From Acuticoccus mangrovi (GTDB lineage: Bacteria > Pseudomonadota > Alphaproteobacteria > Rhizobiales > Amorphaceae), in NCBI RefSeq assembly GCF_016411865.1, contig NZ_JAEKJA010000006.1, forward strand, positions 186,001 to 250,000: 64,000 nucleotides of DNA, written 5' to 3'. This document shows positions 58,073-64,000 of this stretch, one piece after another. The notes beneath the pieces were generated by a model. It saw nothing but the letters and a program-made list of their open reading frames with translations, did not search any database and had not been told where the DNA came from. Numbering within the stretch: the first letter of the stretch is position 1; each line of letters opens with the position of its first letter. The position numbers and the translations under genes are program-made.

Positions 58073-59254
58073 GTGAACGAGGAGCATGTGGCGATCGTCG
58101 GCGCGGGCCAGGCCGGCGGTCGCGTCGCCGTGGAGCTGCGCCGGCGGGGCTTTGACGGCGCCATCACTATCTTCGGCGCCGAGCCCTACGCCCCCTACGA
58201 GCGTCCCGCCCTTTCGAAGACCTATCTGACCGGCGAGGTGGCCGCCCCCGTCGACGTCTACGACGACTGGGCCGGCCTCGGCGTGACGCTCGCCGTCGAC
58301 ACCGAGGTCGGGGCCATCGACCTGCCCGGCCGCCGCGTGCTCGCCGGTGCGAGGGCACACGATTTCGACCACCTGGTGATCGCGACGGGCGGGGTCGCCC
58401 GCACGCTCGCCGTTTCCGGCCCCACCATTCTCACCCTGCGCACGCGGGCGGATGCGGACCGGCTGCGTGGCCTCCTCGTGCCCGGCGCCACGGCGCTCGT
58501 CGTCGGCGGCGGCGTCGTCGGCATGGAGGTGGCCTCGAGCCTCACGGCGAGCGGAATGACGGTCGTGGTGGTGGAAGCCGCGCCCCGCCTGATGGGGCGC
58601 GCGCTGCCGGCCGAGCCCGTCGCCCAGCTCACCGAGCGCCACCGCGACAATGGCGTCGACATCCGCCTCGGCGCCCGCCTCGAGGAGCTTGTGGCGACCG
58701 CCGACGGCGTCGTCGCCCGGCTCGCCGACGGCACGCGGATCGATGCGGCGTTCGCCCTCTGCGGCGTCGGCATGACGCCGGCGGACGGGCTCGCGGCCGC
58801 GGCGGGCCTCACCGTCGACGACGGGGTGGTGGTGGAGCCCGTCACCCAGAGCGTCGGCGCGGAACGGGTCTATGCGGTCGGCGACGTCGCCCGGCCGGCC
58901 GGGGCGCGCCGCATCGAGAGCTGGGCCCACGCCAACGAGAGCGCGGCGCGGGCCGCCGCGGCGATCCTCCGACGACCGCCGCCGGCGCCGGTGCCCGCCT
59001 GGTTCTGGACCGATCAGGCCGGCGTCAACGTGCAGGCGGTGGGCCGCTTCGAGGCCGACCGCGTCGTCGCCCGCCCCGAGGGCGACGGCACCGTCTGGCT
59101 CTACCTCAAGGACGGTCGCCTCGTCGGCGCCGTCACCCTCGCCGCGTCCTCCCAGATGGGCGCCCTGCGCCGCGCCGTCGGCGCTTCCGTCGGCACCGTC
59201 CCCCTCGACGATGCCGATCGCCCCCTCCGATCCCTCCTGAAGGCACTTCGATGA
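58073..59254 (+). CDS. Ferredoxin reductase (NAD(P)H, FAD) for the Rieske oxygenase
   Basis: A 393-residue pyridine-nucleotide-disulfide-type reductase of the rubredoxin/ferredoxin reductase class. Seen: VAIVGAGQAGGRVAVELRRR (FAD), the diagnostic PYAPYERPALSKTYL, VIATGGVARTL, TALVVGGGVVGMEVASSL (NADH), VYAVGDVARPA and a C-terminal reductase domain WFWTDQAGVNVQAVG. It transfers electrons from NADH to the Rieske ferredoxin (60142-60486). GTG 58073 is the start; GGAGGGTGATC lies upstream. Confidence 0.9.
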   Translation: MNEEHVAIVGAGQAGGRVAVELRRRGFDGAITIFGAEPYAPYERPALSKTYLTGEVAAPVDVYDDWAGLGVTLAVDTEVGAIDLPGRRVLAGARAHDFDHLVIATGGVARTLAVSGPTILTLRTRADADRLRGLLVPGATALVVGGGVVGMEVASSLTASGMTVVVVEAAPRLMGRALPAEPVAQLTERHRDNGVDIRLGARLEELVATADGVVARLADGTRIDAAFALCGVGMTPADGLAAAAGLTVDDGVVVEPVTQSVGAERVYAVGDVARPAGARRIESWAHANESAARAAAAILRRPPPAPVPAWFWTDQAGVNVQAVGRFEADRVVARPEGDGTVWLYLKDGRLVGAVTLAASSQMGALRRAVGASVGTVPLDDADRPLRSLLKALR

Positions 59255-60126
59255 CCGAAACCCTCTACCGCGGGATGGACCGCGCGGAGCTCGACCGCCA
59301 GTACAACGCTCGCAACACGGTGCCGGACTTCACCATCTACGTGGACGAGTATCGCGCCCGCACCGACGCCGCGAAGGCCGCCGGCACCGCCCATCTCGAC
59401 GTCGCCTACGGCAGCGCCGAGATGGAGGTGTGCGACATCTATCCGGTGCCGGGCGAGGCGAAGGCTCCGGTCTTCGTCTATATCCACGGCGGCTACTGGC
59501 GGGCGATGACGAAGGACGAGTCGGGCTTCATGGCGCCGCAGTTCGCCGCGGCGGGCATCGCCACCGTGGCGCTCAGCTATTCGCTCGCCCCCGCCGTCAC
59601 GCTGGAGACGATCGTCGAGGAGTGCCGCCGCGCTATCGCCTTTCTCTACCGCGAGGGGGCGGGCTACGGGCTCGATCCGGAGCGCATCGTGGTGGCGGGC
59701 TCCTCGGCGGGCGGCCACCTCACCGGCGTCACCATCACCGGCGACTGGCAGGCCGGGGAGGGGGTGCCCGCCGACGTCGTCAAGGCCGCGATGCCGATGT
59801 CGGGGCTGATGGACCTCGAGCCGATCCGCCTCTGCCACGTCAACGACTGGCTGGGGCTCGACGCGGCGCGGGCGGCGGCGATGAGCCCACTCTCCCTGAT
59901 CGACGCGGGGCCCGCCGAGCCGCCGATCCTCACCGTCGTCGGTGGCGACGAGACGGCCGAGTTTCGCCGCCAGACGCACGACTTCGCCGCCGCCTGGCGG
60001 GATGCGGGCCGCTCCGGCCGCTCCATGGAGGTGCCCGGCCGCAACCACTTCGACACCGTGCTCGAGTTCACCAAGCCGGACAGCGACCTCTTCGCCGAGA
60101 CCGTCGCCCTGATCCGCAGCCTCTAA
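59251..60126 (+). CDS. Alpha/beta hydrolase, kynurenine-formamidase-like
   Basis: A 291-residue esterase/amidase. The oxyanion motif is VFVYIHGGYWRAMTKDE (HGGYW, typical of KFase and related carboxylesterases). The nucleophile is the Ser in VVAGSSAGGHLTG, and a probable catalytic His lies in GRNHFDTV near the C-terminus, with an Asp in VVGGDETAEF. Its ATG overlaps the reductase stop. Kynurenine formamidases release formate from N-formylkynurenine; here an aromatic N-formyl or ester side group may be removed. That substrate is speculative. Confidence 0.83.
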   Translation: MTETLYRGMDRAELDRQYNARNTVPDFTIYVDEYRARTDAAKAAGTAHLDVAYGSAEMEVCDIYPVPGEAKAPVFVYIHGGYWRAMTKDESGFMAPQFAAAGIATVALSYSLAPAVTLETIVEECRRAIAFLYREGAGYGLDPERIVVAGSSAGGHLTGVTITGDWQAGEGVPADVVKAAMPMSGLMDLEPIRLCHVNDWLGLDAARAAAMSPLSLIDAGPAEPPILTVVGGDETAEFRRQTHDFAAAWRDAGRSGRSMEVPGRNHFDTVLEFTKPDSDLFAETVALIRSL

Positions 60127-60141
60127 GGCGGAGTCCGCGGC

Positions 60142-60486
60142 CTAGGAGGGGAGGGCGACGAGCACCTTGCCGTCCTCCACCTTCACCCGGTAGCTCGCCA
60201 CCGGCGCCGTCACGGGGGCGGACTGGGGCGAGCCGTCGCGGACGTCGAAGAGACCCTGATGCAGCGGGCATTCGATGAAGCAGCCGTCGAGGTAGCCTTC
60301 GGAGAGCAGCGCGGCGCCGTGGCTGCAGACGTCGTTGATCGCATAGACCTCGCCCTCGAACGGGCAGAGGGCGATCGCCGTGCCGCCCAGCTCCACCGAG
60401 AGGGCCATTCCCTCCTCGAGGGCGTCGATGTCGCTGATGCTGGCGGCGACCACCCAGTTCGTCGTCTCCTCGGTCCCGCTCATCAC
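60142..60486 (-). CDS. Rieske-type 2Fe-2S ferredoxin
   Basis: A 114-residue soluble Rieske ferredoxin. The cluster ligands are in DVCSHGAALLSEG (C-x-H) and IECPLHQGLFDV (C-x2-H). The rest (ALSVELGGTAIALCPFEGEV, YRVKVEDGKVLVAL) is the standard small beta fold. It links the reductase at 58073 to the oxygenase at 49704. It is transcribed convergently to the rest of the cluster, unusual for an electron-transfer partner. Start ATG 60486 or the adjacent ATG 60483. Confidence 0.9.
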   Translation of the reverse strand: MMSGTEETTNWVVAASISDIDALEEGMALSVELGGTAIALCPFEGEVYAINDVCSHGAALLSEGYLDGCFIECPLHQGLFDVRDGSPQSAPVTAPVASYRVKVEDGKVLVALPS

Positions 60487-60702
60487 TCTCCCCTACCTGC
60501 GGCTTTCTCCGGTGGTGCCACCGCCCGAGGTGGGCCGCCATCGCAACAGCGGCGCCGATGGCCCCAAAGCGTCGCCATGCTCCACCGCGACGCCGAGCGT
60601 CGCTGCACGGGATCCGCGACGTTGTGCGGACGGCGGCGCCGTCCTGCGGATGGGAGGCGGACGCGGAAGGGGCGATGGTGGCGAGGATCGGGAGGGCTGG
60701 CG

Positions 60703-61458
60703 ATGGCGACGAGCGGAGATACGATCGAACGGGTGAGCCGCGCGGCCATCGCAGCGGGCCTTGCCGCCGTGCGCGCGGCGCGGCCAAGGGCGGTGATCGG
60801 CGCCGACCTTTCCGGTGACGCCGCGGGGGCGGGGATCGAGACCGTCGCCCCGGTGCTGCTCGCCGACGGGTGCCGTCGCTTCTTCGTGCAGACCGTCGAG
60901 GAGGCGCTCGATCTCCAGCGCCTCCTCTATAGCCGCTGCGTCGAGGCACCCATCCGCGTGCTCGACGGACCCGAAGGGATGCCCGCCGCCGAGGCCTTCG
61001 ACGTCGAGCGCGTGGCGGGGGCGCTGAAGAATTTCTACGGCGATCCCTTGCCCTATTCGCCCGACGTCGCGGGCATCGTGCCCGTGCTCGGGCGCGCCGG
61101 CGACCTCGACTGGTGGCGCGGCGATCGCGGGCCATCGTTGGAGGGGGCCGCCATCGGCGTCGGTGAGGGAGGCTTCGCGCTCGCCGATGCGGTCGCTCTG
61201 GCGCGTGCCATGCCGCCGGCGGAGCGGCGCTCGGTGGAATGGGTCGTTCGGTTGCCGCCCGGCGACGCGGGTGCCGAGCTCCTCGCCGCCGTCCTCGCCG
61301 AGCTTCTGCCGCTCGGCATGGTCGCGGGGCGGACCGCGCCGCTCGGCAGCCTCGCCGACGAGGCGCATTGGGACGCGGCGATCCCCGACGATGTCGGCGG
61401 CTGCCCGCTGGAGGTGCGGGCCGGGCCCGAGGCGCTGGGCTTCGCGCCGCCCCGCTGA
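60703..61458 (+). CDS. Alanine racemase-like protein lacking the PLP lysine (degenerate)
   Basis: A 251-residue protein whose first 130 residues follow the N-terminal barrel of alanine racemase: AVIGADLSGDAAGAGIETVA, LADGCRRFFVQTVEEALDL, IRVLDGPEGM and GIVPVLGRAGDLDWW. In alanine racemase the first segment reads VVKADAYGxG, where K binds PLP; here G33 stands at that place and the Tyr-Gly is lost. The C-terminal half lacks the beta domain and catalytic Tyr. It is either a pseudoenzyme with a new role or a decaying gene, though codon use is normal. ATG 60703 has GGGAGGG upstream. It lies between the Rieske ferredoxin and the convergent AraC regulator. Confidence 0.65.
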   Translation: MATSGDTIERVSRAAIAAGLAAVRAARPRAVIGADLSGDAAGAGIETVAPVLLADGCRRFFVQTVEEALDLQRLLYSRCVEAPIRVLDGPEGMPAAEAFDVERVAGALKNFYGDPLPYSPDVAGIVPVLGRAGDLDWWRGDRGPSLEGAAIGVGEGGFALADAVALARAMPPAERRSVEWVVRLPPGDAGAELLAAVLAELLPLGMVAGRTAPLGSLADEAHWDAAIPDDVGGCPLEVRAGPEALGFAPPR

Positions 61459-61465
61459 GGCGGCC

Positions 61466-62479
61466 TCACTGGGTCGAGGCGGCCTTGCGCAACGTGTCCG
61501 ACGGGCGTTCGGCGTACCTTTGGCGGTAGAGTTCGGCGAAGCGGGAGAGGTGGCCGAAGCCGGAGGCGAGCGCGATCTCGGTGACGCTCGCCCCCTCGCC
61601 CGCCTGCTCCAGGCGGCGCCGGGCGAGGGCGAGGCGGGCCTCGCGCAGCCACGTGAGCGGCGAGCAGCCGTGCACCGAGCCGAACGCGCGCTGCAGCGCT
61701 CGGGGTCCGACGCCGGAGGCGGCGACGATCTCGGCGAGCGTGACGGGCTCGCCGATCCGCTCCATCATGAAGCGGCGGGCGCGCACCACCGAGGCCGGCG
61801 CGATGCTGCCGCCCGGCGCCTCCAGCGCTTCGGTGCACGAATGGGGGAAGGTGCCGAGCATCGCGAGGATGAGTTGTTCCTCGCTCGCCCGCGTCACGAG
61901 GCGGCTCGCCGCGCCGGCCTCGGTCGCCCCGAGGCGGGCGAGGGTGCTCACCATCGCCGCCACCGCGCCGCCGCACCGCGTCATCGGCACCGCCGTCGCG
62001 TCGAAGGCGAGGGGGGCGAGATGGCCGCTCGCGACGCTGCCCAGGCAACGCTGGACGTCGGCCTTGGCGATCTTGACGATGATCTGGTCGCAATCGTCCG
62101 ACCAGCGCTTGATGAAGGGGCGGTTGGCGTCGAGCACGAACATGGTGCCCGGCGTGCCGACGATGCCGGAGTGGCCGTAGTCGATCTCGCAGGAGCCCGC
62201 GAAGGTCAGCTCCAAGAGGAAGAAATCCTCGAGCTCGCGCGAGTGGACGTCCACCGCCTCGCCGTAGGCCATGGCGTTGAGCGTCATGCGGGGGCTCGCG
62301 AGCATCTGGTGGCTGAACGCGATCGACCGCCCATCGTCGCGCGCCGTGAGGCGATGGGGGCGGAACAGGGTGGACACGTAGGCCCGCGCATCGCCCACGC
62401 TGTGGGTCGCGTAGGTCGTGGCCCGCTCGGCCAGGAACGGGGCGCGCCACTCGGGCGCGCCGGGGGTCAGGGGGGTCAT
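61466..62479 (-). CDS. AraC family regulator of the aromatic cluster (AraC_binding_2 type)
   Basis: A 337-residue regulator with an N-terminal AraC_binding_2-like sensor (the type found in aromatic-catabolism activators such as XylS/AndR) and a C-terminal AraC HTH (EIVAASGVGPRALQRAFGSVHG, then EIALASGFGHLSRFAELYRQRY). Length and layout match. It is convergent with the racemase-like gene and lies at the edge of the Rieske oxygenase cluster, so it is the obvious candidate activator. No operator could be assigned by eye. Confidence 0.85.
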   Translation of the reverse strand: MTPLTPGAPEWRAPFLAERATTYATHSVGDARAYVSTLFRPHRLTARDDGRSIAFSHQMLASPRMTLNAMAYGEAVDVHSRELEDFFLLELTFAGSCEIDYGHSGIVGTPGTMFVLDANRPFIKRWSDDCDQIIVKIAKADVQRCLGSVASGHLAPLAFDATAVPMTRCGGAVAAMVSTLARLGATEAGAASRLVTRASEEQLILAMLGTFPHSCTEALEAPGGSIAPASVVRARRFMMERIGEPVTLAEIVAASGVGPRALQRAFGSVHGCSPLTWLREARLALARRRLEQAGEGASVTEIALASGFGHLSRFAELYRQRYAERPSDTLRKAASTQ

Positions 62480-62552
62480 GGTGTCGCCTCGCCCAGGTGA
62501 CGCGAACTATTCTTGATCCAATTCAATATTCGTACCAAGTGGACCCGGGAAC

Positions 62553-62885
62553 TCAGATGGGGGTGGCGCCGAGCATGGCGCACCAGGCGCGGTAGCTATC
62601 GTTGATCACGCGGGCGCGGGCAAAGCGCGGCACGTCGTCGTCGATGGTCTCGAGCGTCTCGACGACGAAGCCCTCCGCGCCCTCTGCCCGCCAGGCGTCG
62701 CGCAGCCCGCCGAGGGGCTGCGCGCCGTGGTCGCACATGAAGGCGATGCGGTTGGCGATCGACGTCAGGTCCACGGCCCGCGACACCCACGTCTCGCCGG
62801 TGCGCCGCGAGCGGATGGCGACGATGCCGGCGCGTCGCTTGCGCTCACGGTACGCGGCCGCCGCCTGCTTTCGGGTATGGTTCAT
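62553..62885 (-). CDS. GIY-YIG nuclease-like small protein (divergent)
   Basis: A 110-residue basic protein. RRAGIVAIRSRRTGETWVSRAVDL takes the place of the GIY-YIG strand pair (GIY as GIV, YIG as WVS), and VDLTSIANRIAF and VVETLETIDDD match the short alphaproteobacterial GIY-YIG family proteins. Key catalytic residues look diverged, so nuclease activity is uncertain. It is divergent from the DUF2239 gene across a perfect inverted repeat. Confidence 0.65.
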   Translation of the reverse strand: MNHTRKQAAAAYRERKRRAGIVAIRSRRTGETWVSRAVDLTSIANRIAFMCDHGAQPLGGLRDAWRAEGAEGFVVETLETIDDDVPRFARARVINDSYRAWCAMLGATPI

Positions 62886-62922
62886 CCTCGCCTCTCCTGT
62901 GACGTCGCGGCGCCGATATATA

Positions 62923-62959
62923 ACCCGGATAAAATTTGCGTAAAGGAATTTATCCGGGT
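62923..62959. promoter_or_regulatory. Perfect 11-bp inverted repeat in the GIY-YIG/DUF2239 divergent promoter
   Basis: ACCCGGATAAA (62923-62933) and TTTATCCGGGT (62949-62959) are exact complements separated by 15 AT-rich bases, in the 98-base gap between two divergent starts. The symmetry suggests a dimeric regulator controlling both genes. I cannot assign the regulator. A -10-like TATAAC overlaps the left arm. Confidence 0.65.
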
Positions 62960-62983
62960 ATTAGACGTCCCGGAGGTGATCGA

Positions 62984-63541
62984 ATGCACGATGTGACGAC
63001 GATGGCGGTGGCCTTTGCCGGGGACCGGCAGATCGCCCGAGGGCCGTTGCTGGAGGTGGCGCTGGCGGTGGCCGCCGTCGCCGAGGACGCGCTGGTCTTC
63101 GAGGAGGCGACGGGGCGCGTGCTGGACCTCGATCTACGGGGTGGAGCGGAGGCGATCCGCGCGGCCCTCCTGCCGTGCGAGGCGGCGAGCGAGGCGCCGC
63201 GGGGGAGGGGGCGGCCGCGCCTCGGCGTGGTGGCGCGGGAGGTGACGTTGCTGCCCCGGCACTGGGCGTGGCTCGCGGCCGAGCCCGGCGGGGCGTCGCA
63301 GGCGCTGCGCCGCCTCGTGGAGGCGGCGATCAAGGCCGACGAGGGGCAGGGCGTCGCGCGTTCGGCGCGCGAGGCCGCCTACCGCTTCATGCTGACGATG
63401 GCGGGCGATCGCCCCGGCTTCGAGGAGGCGACGCGCGCGCTCTTCGCCGGCGACGGCGCGGCGTTCGCGCAAAGGATCGCCGATTGGCCCGCCGACGTGC
63501 GCGACGCCGCTGCGAGGATCGCCGCGCCCGGCCTCGACTGA
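62984..63541 (+). CDS. DUF2239 family protein
   Basis: A 185-residue protein of the DUF2239 family. The conserved AFAGDRQIARGPLLEVALAV, LVFEEATGRVLDLDLRG, GRPRLGVVAREVTLLPRHWAW and EPGGASQALRRLVEAA are all present. Function unknown; the basic RGRPRLGVV element resembles AT-hook-like sequences. ATG 62984 is preceded by an excellent SD (GGAGGTGATCGA). Confidence 0.85.
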   Translation: MHDVTTMAVAFAGDRQIARGPLLEVALAVAAVAEDALVFEEATGRVLDLDLRGGAEAIRAALLPCEAASEAPRGRGRPRLGVVAREVTLLPRHWAWLAAEPGGASQALRRLVEAAIKADEGQGVARSAREAAYRFMLTMAGDRPGFEEATRALFAGDGAAFAQRIADWPADVRDAAARIAAPGLD

Positions 63542-63882
63542 CCCGCCGGGCGCAGTCTCGGCCGGCGGGCTGCGGTGCCTGTCGAGACCCTCGCCGCAGC
63601 CGTATGAAACGGTGAGTGTCAGCAAAATTCCAATATTGCGAAATTTGATTGACAGTCGAACGATCTTCGTTGGTTACTGCGCCTGCTGTTAAACGAGGCA
63701 GAACCGAGAAGTGATGGCCGGATATGCAGATTGCTCTTGAGCTGAGCAAGATGTGCTGGGTTTTCAACCCGACAGCGGGCCCGACCACCCGCCGGATGCG
63801 CACCGGCGGGCTCGATACTCTTTGACGGCGGCTTTTGTGCCTTGCGTTCCTTCCCCTTTTGTCGACCGATAAGGATGACCGA
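63542..63882 (+). other. 341-nt gap with hairpins and a possible promoter, before the TRAP gene
   Basis: No gene is visible. A CCCGCCGG/CCGGCGGG stem (63542-63569) follows the DUF2239 stop directly and may end its transcript, without a T-run. A TTGACA hexamer (63649-63654) could be a -35 for the downstream gene; the -10 is poor. Three further stem-loops follow: TTGCTC/GAGCAA (63731-63749), GGGTT/AACCC (63758-63770) and a second CCCGCCGG/CCGGCGGG (63788-63810). Local AT content is higher than in most of the window. Confidence 0.5.
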
Positions 63883-64000
63883 ATGCATTCGAAGATGATC
63901 GGCGCCGCTGCGATCCTCGCCAGCATAGCTTTGACCCCCGCGACAGCCAGCGCTGAGGAGACCATCGAGCTCAACATGGCGACCCCGTGGTCGGGTGGTC
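63883..64000 (+). CDS. TRAP-type solute-binding protein, N-terminal part (3' truncated by window)
   Basis: The first 39 codons are present. A signal peptide (HSKMIGAAAILASIALTPATASA) is followed by EETIELNMATPWSGG, matching the start of DctP-type TRAP receptors (ATxWxGG). AAGGA serves as SD. The rest lies beyond the window, so the family call is tentative; an ABC receptor is possible. Confidence 0.6.
   Translation, partial: MHSKMIGAAAILASIALTPATASAEETIELNMATPWSGG

Overview
The window is a gene-dense, high-GC chromosomal segment with 58 protein genes, one of them disrupted and two cut by the window ends. It most likely comes from a metabolically versatile alphaproteobacterium of the Hyphomicrobiales/Rhodobacterales type. 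Support for this is indirect: gltB/gltD, a heterotetrameric sarcosine oxidase, RlmJ, DUF465, DUF2239, TRAP, TTT and NMT1-type transporters, and many ATGA/GTGA/TTGA start-stop overlaps. I cannot name the genus. I saw no rRNA, tRNA, CRISPR array, insertion sequence, integrase or phage gene.

Layout. 1-3000: end of an ABC importer permease, a TetR regulator, then a phytanoyl-CoA-type dioxygenase and an NAD-dependent epimerase behind a palindromic operator. 3025-4078: a SAM methyltransferase broken by three single-base indels. 4338-6487: pobA with a divergent AraC regulator. 6543-9456: an ABC exporter and a membrane-anchored hydrolase. 9755-22004: gltB and gltD, separated by about 6 kb holding folB, rlmJ, DUF2938, a GntR regulator with an Ldh-type reductase and a TRAP binding protein, and an exported MTA/SAH nucleosidase. 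22001-24604: AbrB-type permease, Bcr/CflA exporter and a YdcH-like protein. 24605-25474: an 870-nt stretch without a convincing gene. 25475-29508: propionyl-CoA synthetase, SDR and thiolase. 29649-32272: DUF1800 and DUF1501. 32343-37381: sarcosine oxidase in the order soxB-D-A-G (minus strand). 37655-39286: a GGDEF-EAL protein.

39381-49588 is a sugar-acid-like catabolic island. A KduD-like dehydrogenase and an NMT1-type binding protein diverge from an operon holding a DHDPS-family aldolase, an ABC ATPase, TctC-TctB-TctA, a TIM-barrel epimerase, an enolase-superfamily enzyme and a GNAT protein. Its divergent promoter has a GTAAC/GTTAC inverted repeat related to the one near the TetR gene, which suggests one regulon.

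49704-62479 looks like a complete aromatic-compound module: Rieske oxygenase alpha and beta subunits, ferredoxin reductase, Rieske ferredoxin, a five-gene Liv-type ABC importer, cupin, flavin monooxygenase, kynurenine-formamidase-like hydrolase and an AraC regulator. Beside it lies a protein resembling the N-terminal part of alanine racemase without its PLP lysine. The end holds a GIY-YIG-like gene and a DUF2239 gene diverging over a perfect inverted repeat, then a structured leader before a truncated TRAP binding-protein gene.

The most unusual features are the methyltransferase with three indels, the racemase-like pseudoenzyme, strong hairpins placed directly after several binding-protein genes, transporter genes lacking their membrane partners, and several unassigned palindromes. 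Functions are read from recognised motifs and context only; no database search was possible.
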